Shown piece after piece: positions 20,410 through 30,147 of a DNA stretch of 64,000 nucleotides (position 1 is its first letter; each line of letters begins with the position of its first letter). The DNA lies in assembly GCA_001936135.1 (NCBI GenBank), contig CP012812.1, positions 1,612,001-1,676,000 on the forward strand. Direction: 5' to 3'. A program made the translations under genes and the position numbers. This DNA comes from Saccharomycopsis fibuligera x Saccharomycopsis cf. fibuligera (taxonomy: Eukaryota; Ascomycota; Saccharomycetes; Ascoideales; Saccharomycopsidaceae). The notes beneath the pieces were generated by a model. It was not told where the DNA came from. It saw nothing but the letters and a program-made list of their open reading frames with translations, and made no database searches.

Positions 20410-21944
20410 GTTGGATGGCAGGTTGGCTTTTGTGGCTTTTGCTATATTATTTGAGGTGATGATTTGTCAATGAAAGACATACAACGTGAATTTAAACTTC
20501 TCAATCAAAATAATGTGGTTTTCTTGATTTGAGAATTGCGACAATGATGACAAAGTTGTATTTCTTTGTTCTCGATCTTAGTCCAATCACAGCAGTTTCC
20601 AATTCCTGTACCTTAAATAATCAGTTCAAATTTACAAATCAATAACAAGTTATTAATGTAATGTCGCAGTGCTATAGGTTGATCTGCTTGTGTTTATCTG
20701 AAATTAGAAGCACTTGTAACGCGACTTGAAATCCGGTACAAAAGATGACCTTGTTGAATTGTGTATGTGTCTCTCAAGGAAGATCCAGAAGCCCCTCGAG
20801 GATTTAAAAAACTATGGAATCGAATGTGGTTAAAAAGGTTCCAATTATCGGGTATGTAAATTTAGCCTTTATTGCAGTAACCCAGAGCTCTGTGCTCTAC
20901 GCTTGATGTTATGCTTAAACGCCCAAGCACTAGGTCTCAACTGAGCTTAATTATACTTGAAATGCCAAAATTAGCTGTGGGAAGTTTGGAAAGCAATAGT
21001 AAGCCGCCAAATATAATTTGAGTGTTCCGTCAGAATCAAGATATCCAAGAAAAGTAAATAGCTTCAATTGTATGTAAAACAAGACAAGAGTGTTTGCAGT
21101 GATGCGATGCAGGACGAAAAAAAAAAAAATATCGAACATCAAAATATCAAATATCAAAACTCCCCGATCGCGATGCCACTCTTGTTAACAAAAAAAAAAA
21201 AAAAAAAATAGAGGCGGAGACATTGTAACCCTGCCCGTTCCGCTCTTCTTTCCGCTCACCCCTCCCCCCGCTGTTGTTGCTTGAGCCTCTTCCGCGTCCC
21301 CTGACATAGCTGTAGAGTACACCATGAATAAAAATAAGTTGGCGAATAAGGTGTACCGAACTTATAACTGTACTTCATATTTTGCAATTTCTATTAGCAC
21401 GGCGCGACTATAAGTCAACTTTCACAAACGTTATATCTGCGTAAGGACATTGAACATGTTGAGAATGTTGAAAGTAAAGCAAACAATTGGTATATTCAAC
21501 AATTAACTTACGCTTTGTTCCATCAACCAGCTTGAACTCGTTAATATAAAAGTAAAAATAAAAAATGATATGAAATGAAACATACACGTTGAAGTTAAAT
21601 AATAATAATAATAATATATCAGGGATGGCAAAGTGAAGAAATGGAAAAATGGAAAAAAACAAGAAAAAAGCAAAAAAAAAGCAAAAAAAAAACAGGCAGG
21701 TTATGATAGATGATAAATGATAGATGATAAATGAAAAAATGATGAAACATAATGAATAAGCATGGACTATGGAGGACAAGCCCTGAAAACAAAAACAATA
21801 AAAACATGAAGCTGAGAACGATAAACAACTCTTTATACAAGAATCACTAAAATAGCAAAATGGACTGTATGATGATGAATACCACAATTTCGATCTACAA
21901 AGTCAAATCTGATGATTTATTTCTTTTTTCTTTTCCTTTTTTTA
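20410..21944. other. Intergenic, upstream of the BED-finger gene
   Basis: 1.5 kb containing the promoter of the BED-finger gene and, at the right, the 3' flank of the VPS9-domain gene. A11 at 21119-21129 and A20 at 21189-21208 are seen, and an A-rich stretch at 21540-21840 whose minus-strand frame is a Phe/Ser/Cys-rich artefact. No gene is supported. Confidence 0.5.
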
Positions 21945-24900
21945 TCACTCACCAAGAATCCCAACTAATTGATTATAACTATCATACAAATCATGTAGTT
22001 CTGCAATACTCAACTCATTAAAGCTTTTATCAATCTTTTTAAATACTTTACTTTTTGCTGCTGTTGTTCCCGTGGCGCCACCTGGACCAGCACCTACGCC
22101 CTGTAAGCTGCTGTTGCTGCTATTGAGTCCAGCATTCATGCTGCTTATACTATTATTAGTAATGGTGGCGCTAGTGCTTGATGAAGATGATGCAATTGGT
22201 GTAATACTGTTGCTGTTGCCACTATTATTGATGCTGTTGCTGTTGTTGTTGTTGTTAGCATTGCCGAGAAGCGAAATCTTTTGGGAGTTCTTCTTTAGGG
22301 TATTTATAAGCGAAAGCGAGCCGCTTCTTGAATGGTTCTGCCTAATATTGTCAGCATTATAACTGTTGCTGTTATTGTTACTGTTACTGTTATTGCTATT
22401 GTTGTTGTTGCCCGAAACATTATTATTAAAATTCTCATTTTCTATTATACTTGTACCTGTATTGGCATTCTCTATCAAGTTAATTGAGGCAGAATCATCA
22501 GGTTTTTCAGTACTGCTAATTGAATGAGCAGATGTCACAGGTGAAGTTAATGCAGAACTTGATCCCGTTCTCCAACGCATAAACTTGTTCAATGGGTGTT
22601 GGGCATTGTTGTTATTAGCGTTATTATTGCTATTATTACTATTGTTATTATTTTCATTTGAGGTTATGGTAGCTTCTGTTGTATCATTTTGGTCTGTAGT
22701 AGCAGAACCAGCAGACGCCCCATTTTCATTGATAGTGCTGATTGAATTGCTATTGAAAACACTATTCAAAGTAGAATTGGAACGATTTCTGCTATTACCA
22801 AAACTGTTACCTGAATTTGATCGGCTTCTATTGCCAAGCAAACTATTTAGCGAGTTTGTACTTTGTGAAGTGCCAATAGTATTTATATTTGGACTGCTAT
22901 TATTATTACCCATTCTTGTGCCTAAAAATTTTATTGATGAATCAAATACTGATGATAAATTCTTGAACCCTTGATCCGCGACATTTAACACTAAACCACT
23001 GGATACTTGAGCAGCGTCAGAAAACGTCAAACTACGGCCAGATGGGGAAATTAGCCCCGACTCGCCAACAGGTAAACTACTGTGTCTCATGCCACCACCA
23101 TGACCACCGCCATTACTTCCTACAGAGGATATTGATGATGATGACGGGCTAATGTTATGATAATGAGATAGCGATTCCTGCAAGGTATTTTTGAGTAAAG
23201 TGATGGAGTTGGATTTTTTGCGCCCATTTAACTTTGGAGCGGTGGTAGAGACGTTGTTGTTTTTATAACTACTAGTACCGTTTGCTGGTGGCGGAAGGAT
23301 TGTGGCTTCATTGAAAAATGGAACTTCATCAAATGGCGAAAGGATTTTTTGCAAATCTTGCAAAGTTATATTGTCGAAAAATGTAATATTGCAGTCTTCA
23401 TCATTAAAATGGTCAATCTTTTCAATAAGAGATTTTTTCTCTGAGTATGATTTATTATTTATATGGCTAAGCTTGCTAATTTCTGCGCTTTTATCTTCCT
23501 TGAATTCCTTGAATTTTCTCGAATTGCTTTTTTTGTTGTTTTCAAATCTTTTAATTTGAAATTCTTGAAGCAATTTCTGTAATACTTCGTCACTTAAATT
23601 CAAATCTCTTTTGTAATCTAGATTAATCAAAAACGTCAACAACGCTTCAATATTTGTCATATTGTATGAGTAAATGCCATTATTGGAATCACCAATCCAA
23701 AACTGGTTGTTTTTGAATCTTCTAATGAATTTAAAGTTTAAAAACAAGTTTTCTACATGCCGATGAACCACAAAGTATATGAAAATAGGAATCAAGATAT
23801 CTGCAGTCATGAACGATGAAGTGGAAGAGGAACCATTTTCTTTGCATTTACAAGTCAATTTAACCAATAATTCAAATGAGTTGGAAAAAATTGTTAGCTT
23901 TTCTAATGGGCTTTTAACATGGTTTGTCCTATTGAAACTTTTCTCCACAATTGCTAGATCTTCTTTGAATGTTTCCTCATTGAAGCTACTTTCAAATTGT
24001 TTTAAATCCAATTCTAACTGCTCAAAAGTGATTTGCACAATATTTCGAAGCACGTATACTTTTTCATAAATGTTGACTTGTATCTTCAAATCATCGACAT
24101 TGTTTTGATATATTTTGTTGTAGATTAATTTATTAGCACAAAGTAAATATTCCATATGCTCCACGTAATCATTGTGCAACTTGCTGATCAATCCTGCATC
24201 ACTCTTGGTGTTAGGTTTATCGTTGTTGGAAGACTCCGATGGCAGCGATGTTGAGGGATGGTGTTTTTGAGCATATTGCAACGCATGTTCATCAAATTTT
24301 GTGTAAAATTGCTGGAATAACAAAGACACCTGGTCAGTAGACAATGGTTGTGAATATTTTGGAGCTTGAAGGTCTTTCAAGAACCCATCAATCAAGGTAT
24401 GAAGCTCTTTAGGGAGTTTGACAAGTCTTACTTCTCTGCAATAGTCCAGAATACCATTTTTCAAAGCAGCATTTGCATTTGCGGTTGCGGTTGCGGTAGC
24501 TGCTGCACCTGTTGTTGGTGCTGCAGCTGGCTTTGGATTGAAGTCAATGTTGATAGAAGATGAGGAAGACGATGAAATGGCAGCATTAACGGGTCTGTTT
24601 GCATGATTTGGAACAGCGGTAGTGTTTGCGCCATTAGCAGCGGCAAAGCCGGTACTATGTAATGGATCAACATCATTGTGATGGCTGATGCTTGCCGCGG
24701 TAGTAGCGGTAGTGGGGGCGATAGTGGAAGTCAAGTGTCCAGCCGCTGGGTCGTCCAAGTTTCTCTTACTTTCATCAGAGTCCACTGACACTGGAGATGC
24801 AATGGACACTGTGTCGTGGTTGGCACTAGTGGTGGCACTATCATGATTATCAGGAGCATCAGATGAGGGCTGAGGCTGAGACTGAGACTGGCGACCGGAA

Positions 24901-24968
24901 TAGGACTCCAATGTGGCCTCGCGGGACAAATTGGAGCGTTCAGGGTTTATTGGTGGCGTGTGAAACAT
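21945..24968 (-). CDS. MUK1: VPS9-domain Rab5-type GEF, Muk1-like
   Basis: A 1007-residue protein whose middle part fits a VPS9 domain, the guanine-nucleotide exchange module for Rab5/Vps21-type GTPases on endosomes. The helical region starts at about residue 170; the core is about 350-450, with SPLEKL, the key Asp390 in TADILIPIF and Tyr435 in YSYNMTNIEALLTFLINL, the positions used for catalysis in Rabex-5. There is no CUE domain, which argues against Vps9 itself and for Muk1; S. cerevisiae Muk1 is about 612 residues. The extra length comes from a Ser/Ala/Asn-rich N-terminus (1-165) and a long Asn/Ser-rich tail (from about 560), ending in a short conserved-looking helix (DKSFNELSIAELHDLYDSYN). 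The family is secure; the symbol is an inference. Confidence 0.85.
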   Translation of the reverse strand: MFHTPPINPERSNLSREATLESYSGRQSQSQPQPSSDAPDNHDSATTSANHDTVSIASPVSVDSDESKRNLDDPAAGHLTSTIAPTTATTAASISHHNDVDPLHSTGFAAANGANTTAVPNHANRPVNAAISSSSSSSINIDFNPKPAAAPTTGAAATATATANANAALKNGILDYCREVRLVKLPKELHTLIDGFLKDLQAPKYSQPLSTDQVSLLFQQFYTKFDEHALQYAQKHHPSTSLPSESSNNDKPNTKSDAGLISKLHNDYVEHMEYLLCANKLIYNKIYQNNVDDLKIQVNIYEKVYVLRNIVQITFEQLELDLKQFESSFNEETFKEDLAIVEKSFNRTNHVKSPLEKLTIFSNSFELLVKLTCKCKENGSSSTSSFMTADILIPIFIYFVVHRHVENLFLNFKFIRRFKNNQFWIGDSNNGIYSYNMTNIEALLTFLINLDYKRDLNLSDEVLQKLLQEFQIKRFENNKKSNSRKFKEFKEDKSAEISKLSHINNKSYSEKKSLIEKIDHFNDEDCNITFFDNITLQDLQKILSPFDEVPFFNEATILPPPANGTSSYKNNNVSTTAPKLNGRKKSNSITLLKNTLQESLSHYHNISPSSSSISSVGSNGGGHGGGMRHSSLPVGESGLISPSGRSLTFSDAAQVSSGLVLNVADQGFKNLSSVFDSSIKFLGTRMGNNNSSPNINTIGTSQSTNSLNSLLGNRSRSNSGNSFGNSRNRSNSTLNSVFNSNSISTINENGASAGSATTDQNDTTEATITSNENNNNSNNSNNNANNNNAQHPLNKFMRWRTGSSSALTSPVTSAHSISSTEKPDDSASINLIENANTGTSIIENENFNNNVSGNNNNSNNSNSNNNSNSYNADNIRQNHSRSGSLSLINTLKKNSQKISLLGNANNNNNSNSINNSGNSNSITPIASSSSSTSATITNNSISSMNAGLNSSNSSLQGVGAGPGGATGTTAAKSKVFKKIDKSFNELSIAELHDLYDSYNQLVGILGE

Positions 24969-25525
24969 GGCAAGCGACTTGTGACTAGCAGGTTGTTTAG
25001 TCCATGCTGTGGGAAATATCAGGACGCTTGTGGGATATAAAGATGGAGCTATGGTTATAGCCAGCAGCGATGAGAAGAAAGAAGCAATAAAAGAAAGAGT
25101 CCAGGCACAAACGATTTCTGAGCAGCAGCAGCAGCAGCAGCAGCGGTGGCATATAACAGGGCTCGTAACACCACTGGACCCCCAGGCTTAGTACTACAGT
25201 CAAATAAAGTGAATGGAGATGATGGCACAATACAGCGCAAGATAAACGACACAACAGGCAAGGGTGCCTTACAGCCTGACAATAGCAGCAATAGGTGGTG
25301 TCTCATTTCACCAGGTGTTACAGTGCGGTTGGGGTGGCATTGCTGGTGGTATCTACCTACAGTATATTGCCACCGTTGCCGACAATCATCATAGCCCCCT
25401 CTTGCTGCTCATCACGCCCGTCACCACCGAGATCAAGATCAGATACGTCATCAAACTTTGCTCATTTTCATTCACTTTATTTACTTACTGCAATATATAT
25501 ATATATATTATACCGTACACACGAA
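24969..25525. other. Intergenic, MUK1-like promoter
   Basis: 557 bp between the MET22 stop and the start of the VPS9-domain gene, both on the minus strand. It holds a short CAG array at about 25120-25142 and a TA run at about 25494-25508. No further gene is seen. Confidence 0.5.
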
Positions 25526-26665
25526 CTACAAGTTGACTGCTTTTTCAGAGGCCTTGACAAACTGCCCGTGGAACTGCTGACTACCAGCAACGATGCCCTG
25601 AGACTCCAAGTATTTTCCCTTTGTAAAATCTAAATCGTTGCCGTGGATATCGCTGACGGTTCCCCCGGCTTCCTTAACGAGTAAGTATCCCAGAGAATGG
25701 TCCCAGATTTTCTCTCTATAAGTGCTGCTCATTGGCATTCTCAAATAAATATTGGCCACTCCGAGGGCTAAAAGACTGTATTTAGCCTGTGAGTCCAAGT
25801 TGATGGTACGATACAGTGGAATCTGTAACTGGGATTTAATGGCAGATTGGGCTTCGTGGTTTGAATGCTTAGCTTCGACGCCTTCAAGGACGATGCTTTC
25901 TTTGATTGAAGGAAGCGAGTTGTTGATGTGAATCTGCTCCGATTGCTTGAGCGGAGAGATGATGTCTTTGTATAGCGGCTGCACAAACGCTCCTTGATTT
26001 TCCACCGCAGTAAACAACAACCCTTTGTCAATGGTTTCTGCTTCGGTTTTTTTATCTTTTTTCAAATACTCATTCAAATTGAAATTTTGGCCCTTGGAGA
26101 AGTTATGCTGCTCAATGGCGCTTTTGATATTCACTGGTAAGTTGGGACATCCATTCACACCAATTCTGATCTTGTTGTTGACCATCAATGACAAGCATAA
26201 CGCAAATTGGTCATTTCTCAAGAACCCTTTAGTACCATCGATAGGATCCAAGATCCAAAATCTTTTATCCCTACCGCCTTCAAACCCGCCCTTGCCTAGG
26301 CCCAGCAACAAAGTTTCGCTGTTGTTGAGTGGTTTGAAATCCAACTTGTGATTGTTATACTTGTTTTTGAATTCGCTATCGGTTTGCTTTGTGTATTTGA
26401 GAATCAATGATTGCAAATCTGGTCGCTGTTGCAAGTCATCAGAACTTTCTTCAGCAACGAAAACGTCATTTGGAAAAAATTGGGTGATTGAAGAAATAAT
26501 CACTGACTGAACTGCAAAATCGGCAATCGTCACTGGCGAAGCGTCTTCCTTAGTAATGGTTTTGGCACTGTAAAGTTTGCTGTAGTCTTTTAAAATGAGA
26601 CGGGAAAGGATGGAGGCTCTCTGGATGGCCAACTGGGCCACGAGAAGCTCTTTTTCATAAACCAT
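25526..26665 (-). CDS. MET22: 3'(2'),5'-bisphosphate nucleotidase (Met22/Hal2)
   Basis: A 379-residue enzyme of the inositol monophosphatase superfamily that hydrolyses 3'-phosphoadenosine 5'-phosphate to AMP, needed for sulfate assimilation and methionine synthesis and the target of lithium and sodium toxicity. Motifs: SPVTIADFAVQ (43-53), the metal-binding EESS (72-75), DPIDGTKGF (140-148) and WDHSLGYLLVKEAGG near the C-terminus. The N-terminus MVYEKELLVAQLAI aligns with S. cerevisiae Met22 MALERELLVATQAV, so the ATG at 26665 is chosen; the frame is open 33 bases further but without an ATG. Length is close to the yeast enzyme (357). TATA-like TATATATAG lies immediately upstream. Confidence 0.95.
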   Translation of the reverse strand: MVYEKELLVAQLAIQRASILSRLILKDYSKLYSAKTITKEDASPVTIADFAVQSVIISSITQFFPNDVFVAEESSDDLQQRPDLQSLILKYTKQTDSEFKNKYNNHKLDFKPLNNSETLLLGLGKGGFEGGRDKRFWILDPIDGTKGFLRNDQFALCLSLMVNNKIRIGVNGCPNLPVNIKSAIEQHNFSKGQNFNLNEYLKKDKKTEAETIDKGLLFTAVENQGAFVQPLYKDIISPLKQSEQIHINNSLPSIKESIVLEGVEAKHSNHEAQSAIKSQLQIPLYRTINLDSQAKYSLLALGVANIYLRMPMSSTYREKIWDHSLGYLLVKEAGGTVSDIHGNDLDFTKGKYLESQGIVAGSQQFHGQFVKASEKAVNL

Positions 26666-27232
26666 GGTAGTTATACTATATATAGCTAAAGCAACCAATT
26701 GAGTGAAACAACTAGTTCAGTAGCTTTGTAAAAGTGAACTAGAGCCTGTATTATGTGCTGGAGACACTCATTACGCTTTCCCATTCACTCACTTTGCAGC
26801 GTGTTTGTCTCGTTTGCTTTTTTTTTTTTTTTTTTTTTTTTTCCGCTCTTCGTTGATGCCTGCTGAATCGTGCATACTGCCACCTGATAGCGCATGTATC
26901 CTTCAACATGAAAGACTATATAATAGTACACAAAGATCCATAGCAAACACCAGGCCAAAACAACCCAGTAAGCAGCTTTTGGGCAGAACCAAGCTGAGCT
27001 AGGCTGTACTATACAGTTTGTTGAGCATCAATAAAAGAGCGTCTCGTTGTGCTGAGCGATGCCCATTATATTAACTGATCCTAATCCATACAATATTGCA
27101 ATGCAAAAATTGATTCTTTGCAAAGCAGTGGTATTAAATAAGGAAAAACATCAATACATTCTATACCGTAAACCAATCGCAAACAAAAAAAAAAAAACAA
27201 AAAAAACAAAAAAAAAAAAAAAAAAAACAAGC
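26666..27232. other. Intergenic, MET22 promoter
   Basis: 567 bp with a T25 run at 26818-26842 and several A runs at 27185-27227. The A runs lie directly behind the stop codon of the LrgA/LrgB-type gene and are U-rich in its transcript. No gene is seen. Confidence 0.5.
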
Positions 27233-29372
27233 TTACGTCAAACCAGCCCAACCTTGGACCAAACTAGCCACTGGCTTAATTGCCGCCAACACCACCATAA
27301 TCGCCCCAAATATTGAAAAACTCAAACTGCTAATCGCTGCTGCTCTGGGATTATTAATAAGTAAGTGGCCAGTACTTATAGCTCCGCAATTCAATCCTAG
27401 TGTTATCCCAATAGTAATGTAATCGTCTTCTTTGACCCTCAACCATTTCAACATATAATCGCCGCAAAGCACTCCCAAGATTCCTGACAATATGGTGCTG
27501 ACAGCCATTAGCGGCACCGAGCCCGAAAGCGACTTCACTAAAGGCGTACCTAGGGCCAAAGTCACCGACCGGCCAACAAACCCCAATGATCTCAGTGGCG
27601 CTATGCTAACCGCGTGGCAAATTGGCGGATAGGCAAAGAATGAAAGGCAAGTGCATGCAATGATTGGAGGAATGAAAACCAAGTAATGCTTGCGGAGGTC
27701 TTGGCGATAGTTGAACATTGGTAAAGCTAGTGAAACAATGCTGATATCCATGCATGCTGATAGAAAATCGCCAGCGCCCGGCCAGTGCGTGGTTGGAGAT
27801 TTAGCCTTATTGAAGAGATACAAGTAGGTGCGTCCAGTTTTGTAAAGTTTGATGGTGTCCAAGAACCCGTCTCTTTTGATGACTGCGAAGATGTATATGA
27901 GTAAAAGCATAAAGGGAAAAGACACCAAGATTGGATGGAAGATTTTTTTCCAGCGTGCTGGGATCAAAAGCGCAAGTTTGAAAAGAAGCACACTGATGGA
28001 CAAATGGAGAAGCAAATTGTAATTGGCGGCAAAATAAACAGGAATTCCAGCAGCAAAAATAAGCACATACACGGCCCAGTCGAAATATTTGGTGATTTGC
28101 TGAGAAATGGCAATAGATCGTTCTGGAAGTTGGGCCACATACTGGTGAAATTCTTCTCTTTGAAGTTCTTCTTGTTTGGCTTCTTGTTCAATTTTGTAAA
28201 GTCTTTGATTCACTACTGGCGGGCTAATACTTCTTGCTTTGCTTTTGCCCTTGTGTAGCGGAGCAGATGGCTGGATGGAACTGACTAATTGCCGGTCCCT
28301 GTTGATTGCGCTTTGTGGAATTTCCAAATCAATACTGCTATTCTCACTGTTGTTGTTGCTGTTGTTGTTGTTGCTGCTGATGCTGCCATTGAACCTTTTG
28401 CTGTCGTTACTGTCCAACCCGTTGCCATCTTCCTCAAGGATGTGTTCGCTGAAACTGCCATGTTTCTGACTGATTTGAAATTTTGAACTTTCGTCACTAG
28501 GCAAACTGGCACCTCTTACTCTGCTAGCAAGTTCAATTTCTTCACCGTCTCCAGGGATCCCGCTGCCCCGCAAGTCACTGTCATTAGCACTATTAATATT
28601 AGCACCACCGTCGTTAGTGCCTTTCGTGATAACAGCTTGGCTGGTCCCGGGCTCGTTCCACTCTTCTGCTCTTTCAATATGCGACCTTCTGGTCTGCTTC
28701 AACGCCATTTGCAACCCAATCACCAAGTATGCCATCCCGGCAAACATCGCCACATATCCAATAACAAACACTGCGGCAATGATGAATGCTTCAGTGACAC
28801 TGATCCGTTCGGCTAATGGCAACGTGACGAAGCTGGGAATAAAAAACAAATTTATCCATTTGAGGGCGAAATTTGCGGGGATTTCAATGAATTTAATTAT
28901 TATTCCCGTATAGTGTTTGCCTATTGTCAGCTGGGAAACTAGGAGCAATAGATACAATATCAACATGAGGGCAACACTCGCTGGGAATTCAACCTTGATT
29001 TGTTGAATTATGGTGTTGATGGCATATAGGAGGGCAAGCACAAGGATGCAGCCAATGGGGACATAAATGTATGTGTGGATGATTCGCTTGTAATTGATTT
29101 TTGTGCTCTATAAACGGTTAGTACTTGCTGATGTTTTTTTTTTTGGACGTCGAATAATGGCTCATACTGCTCACGCTACTTACCAATACTATACCATCTT
29201 TGATATCCGCCGCTAGTGATCTCTGACCGGGGCGGCTGGTGCTGGTGTTGGCGACACTTGTTGCAGCAGCGTTGGGCCTAGATGCCAGTGGGCCCACGAT
29301 ATTTGCAGCGGTACTTGCTGCCGTGGACGTCTGAGGGCTCGCTGGTGCCTGCATTGTTGTCGTAGTGGGCAT
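27233..29372 (-). CDS. LrgA/LrgB-type (CidA/CidB, PLGG1-like) membrane protein, spliced
   Basis: Two exons, 29184-29372 and 27233-29107, give a 687-residue protein. Exon 1 encodes a Thr/Ala/Ser-rich N-terminus from the ATG at 29372. The second exon carries about five N-terminal membrane segments (LrgA/CidA-like), a Ser/Asn-rich soluble loop, and about seven C-terminal segments of the LrgB/CidB type, including GRSVTLALGTPLVKSLSG and the GLNCGAISTGHLL block. In plants the related fused protein PLGG1 exports glycolate and glycerate from chloroplasts; bacterial members act in murein-hydrolase control. The substrate and membrane in yeast are unknown. The splice joins GATGGTATAGTATTG in phase to AGCACAAAAATC. 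Without the splice the second exon has no ATG near its start, which supports the two-exon model. Confidence 0.88.
29108..29183 (-). other. Intron of the LrgA/LrgB-type gene
   Basis: 76 bases with 5' splice site GTAAGT, branch point TACTAAC (plus-strand 29117-29123) and 3' site TATAG. The branch point is close to the 3' site, as is common in yeasts. It is the only protein-gene intron I can support in this window. Confidence 0.9.
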
Positions 29373-29642
29373 TGTGGTTGTAGACCTGTTGGTTGAAACT
29401 ATTCGCGTTGCGTGTAATGCGATATTTTGATTTGAATCCTTATCAGCAACCCGGATTTTTGATTTTTGATTTACTTTTTTTTTTTATTTTTTTATTTTTA
29501 TTTTGACTTGAGCGGTCAAAGCATGCGGGTTTGAGCGAGGTACGCAAGAAAACAAGCCAGTGCTAGCAGTGTTTCAAGATTATTGAGTTGGTGGTGTTGC
29601 TGCTTGCTTCTTGTTTAATGTACAATCATATATCTCTGATAA

Positions 29643-29681
<39 letters not shown>

Positions 29682-30147
29682 TAACTGCCTCAGTTACAGC
29701 GCGCACAGTAACGTTACGGCCGACCGGAGCACCGCTTAGCTACACGCAGCGGAAAACCGCGCGCGCGCACGGCGGGTCGGAGTGTTTGCTTCAACACTGC
29801 AAGCGCCTCCTGCGGACACTATACTATGGCCACCAACAACCGGCCCACCATATCGCTGTTTAATATGTCTAACCACGGTACAGAGCATTCTGCCACTTGC
29901 ACTTGTATGAACCAGAAAGCAGCTCGTGGCCAACTTACACAGTCAGCGGCTGCTGCTATTCAGAACTAAAAAAGTTTCTATAAGCTATAGTGGGATAAAA
30001 TGCAAATGAGAAGAATAATGGATAACGAATTATGCAATGGTACAGGAATCAATGACATATAACACAAAAAAAGAAAAGAAATGAAATGAAATGGAAAAAA
30101 AAAAAAATAAAATAAAAACCGATTGTATTTGTGCTTGAATTGGTTAT
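29373..30147. other. Intergenic with AT dinucleotide run and GC-rich block
   Basis: 775 bp upstream of the LrgA/LrgB-type gene. A (TA)14 run at 29650-29678 is followed by an unusually GC-rich block at about 29698-29780, including CCGCGCGCGCGCACGGCGGG. GCTACACGCA at 29739-29748 recurs at 43733 and 46528. No gene is seen. Confidence 0.5.

Noticed and set aside
21408-21887. 159-codon minus-strand frame, Phe/Ser/Cys-rich
   Set aside because: It arises from A-rich plus-strand DNA behind the VPS9-domain gene, with no motif.
25120-25142. CAG array as a coding poly-Gln
   Set aside because: It lies in the promoter of the VPS9-domain gene; the frames through it are short and not conserved-looking.
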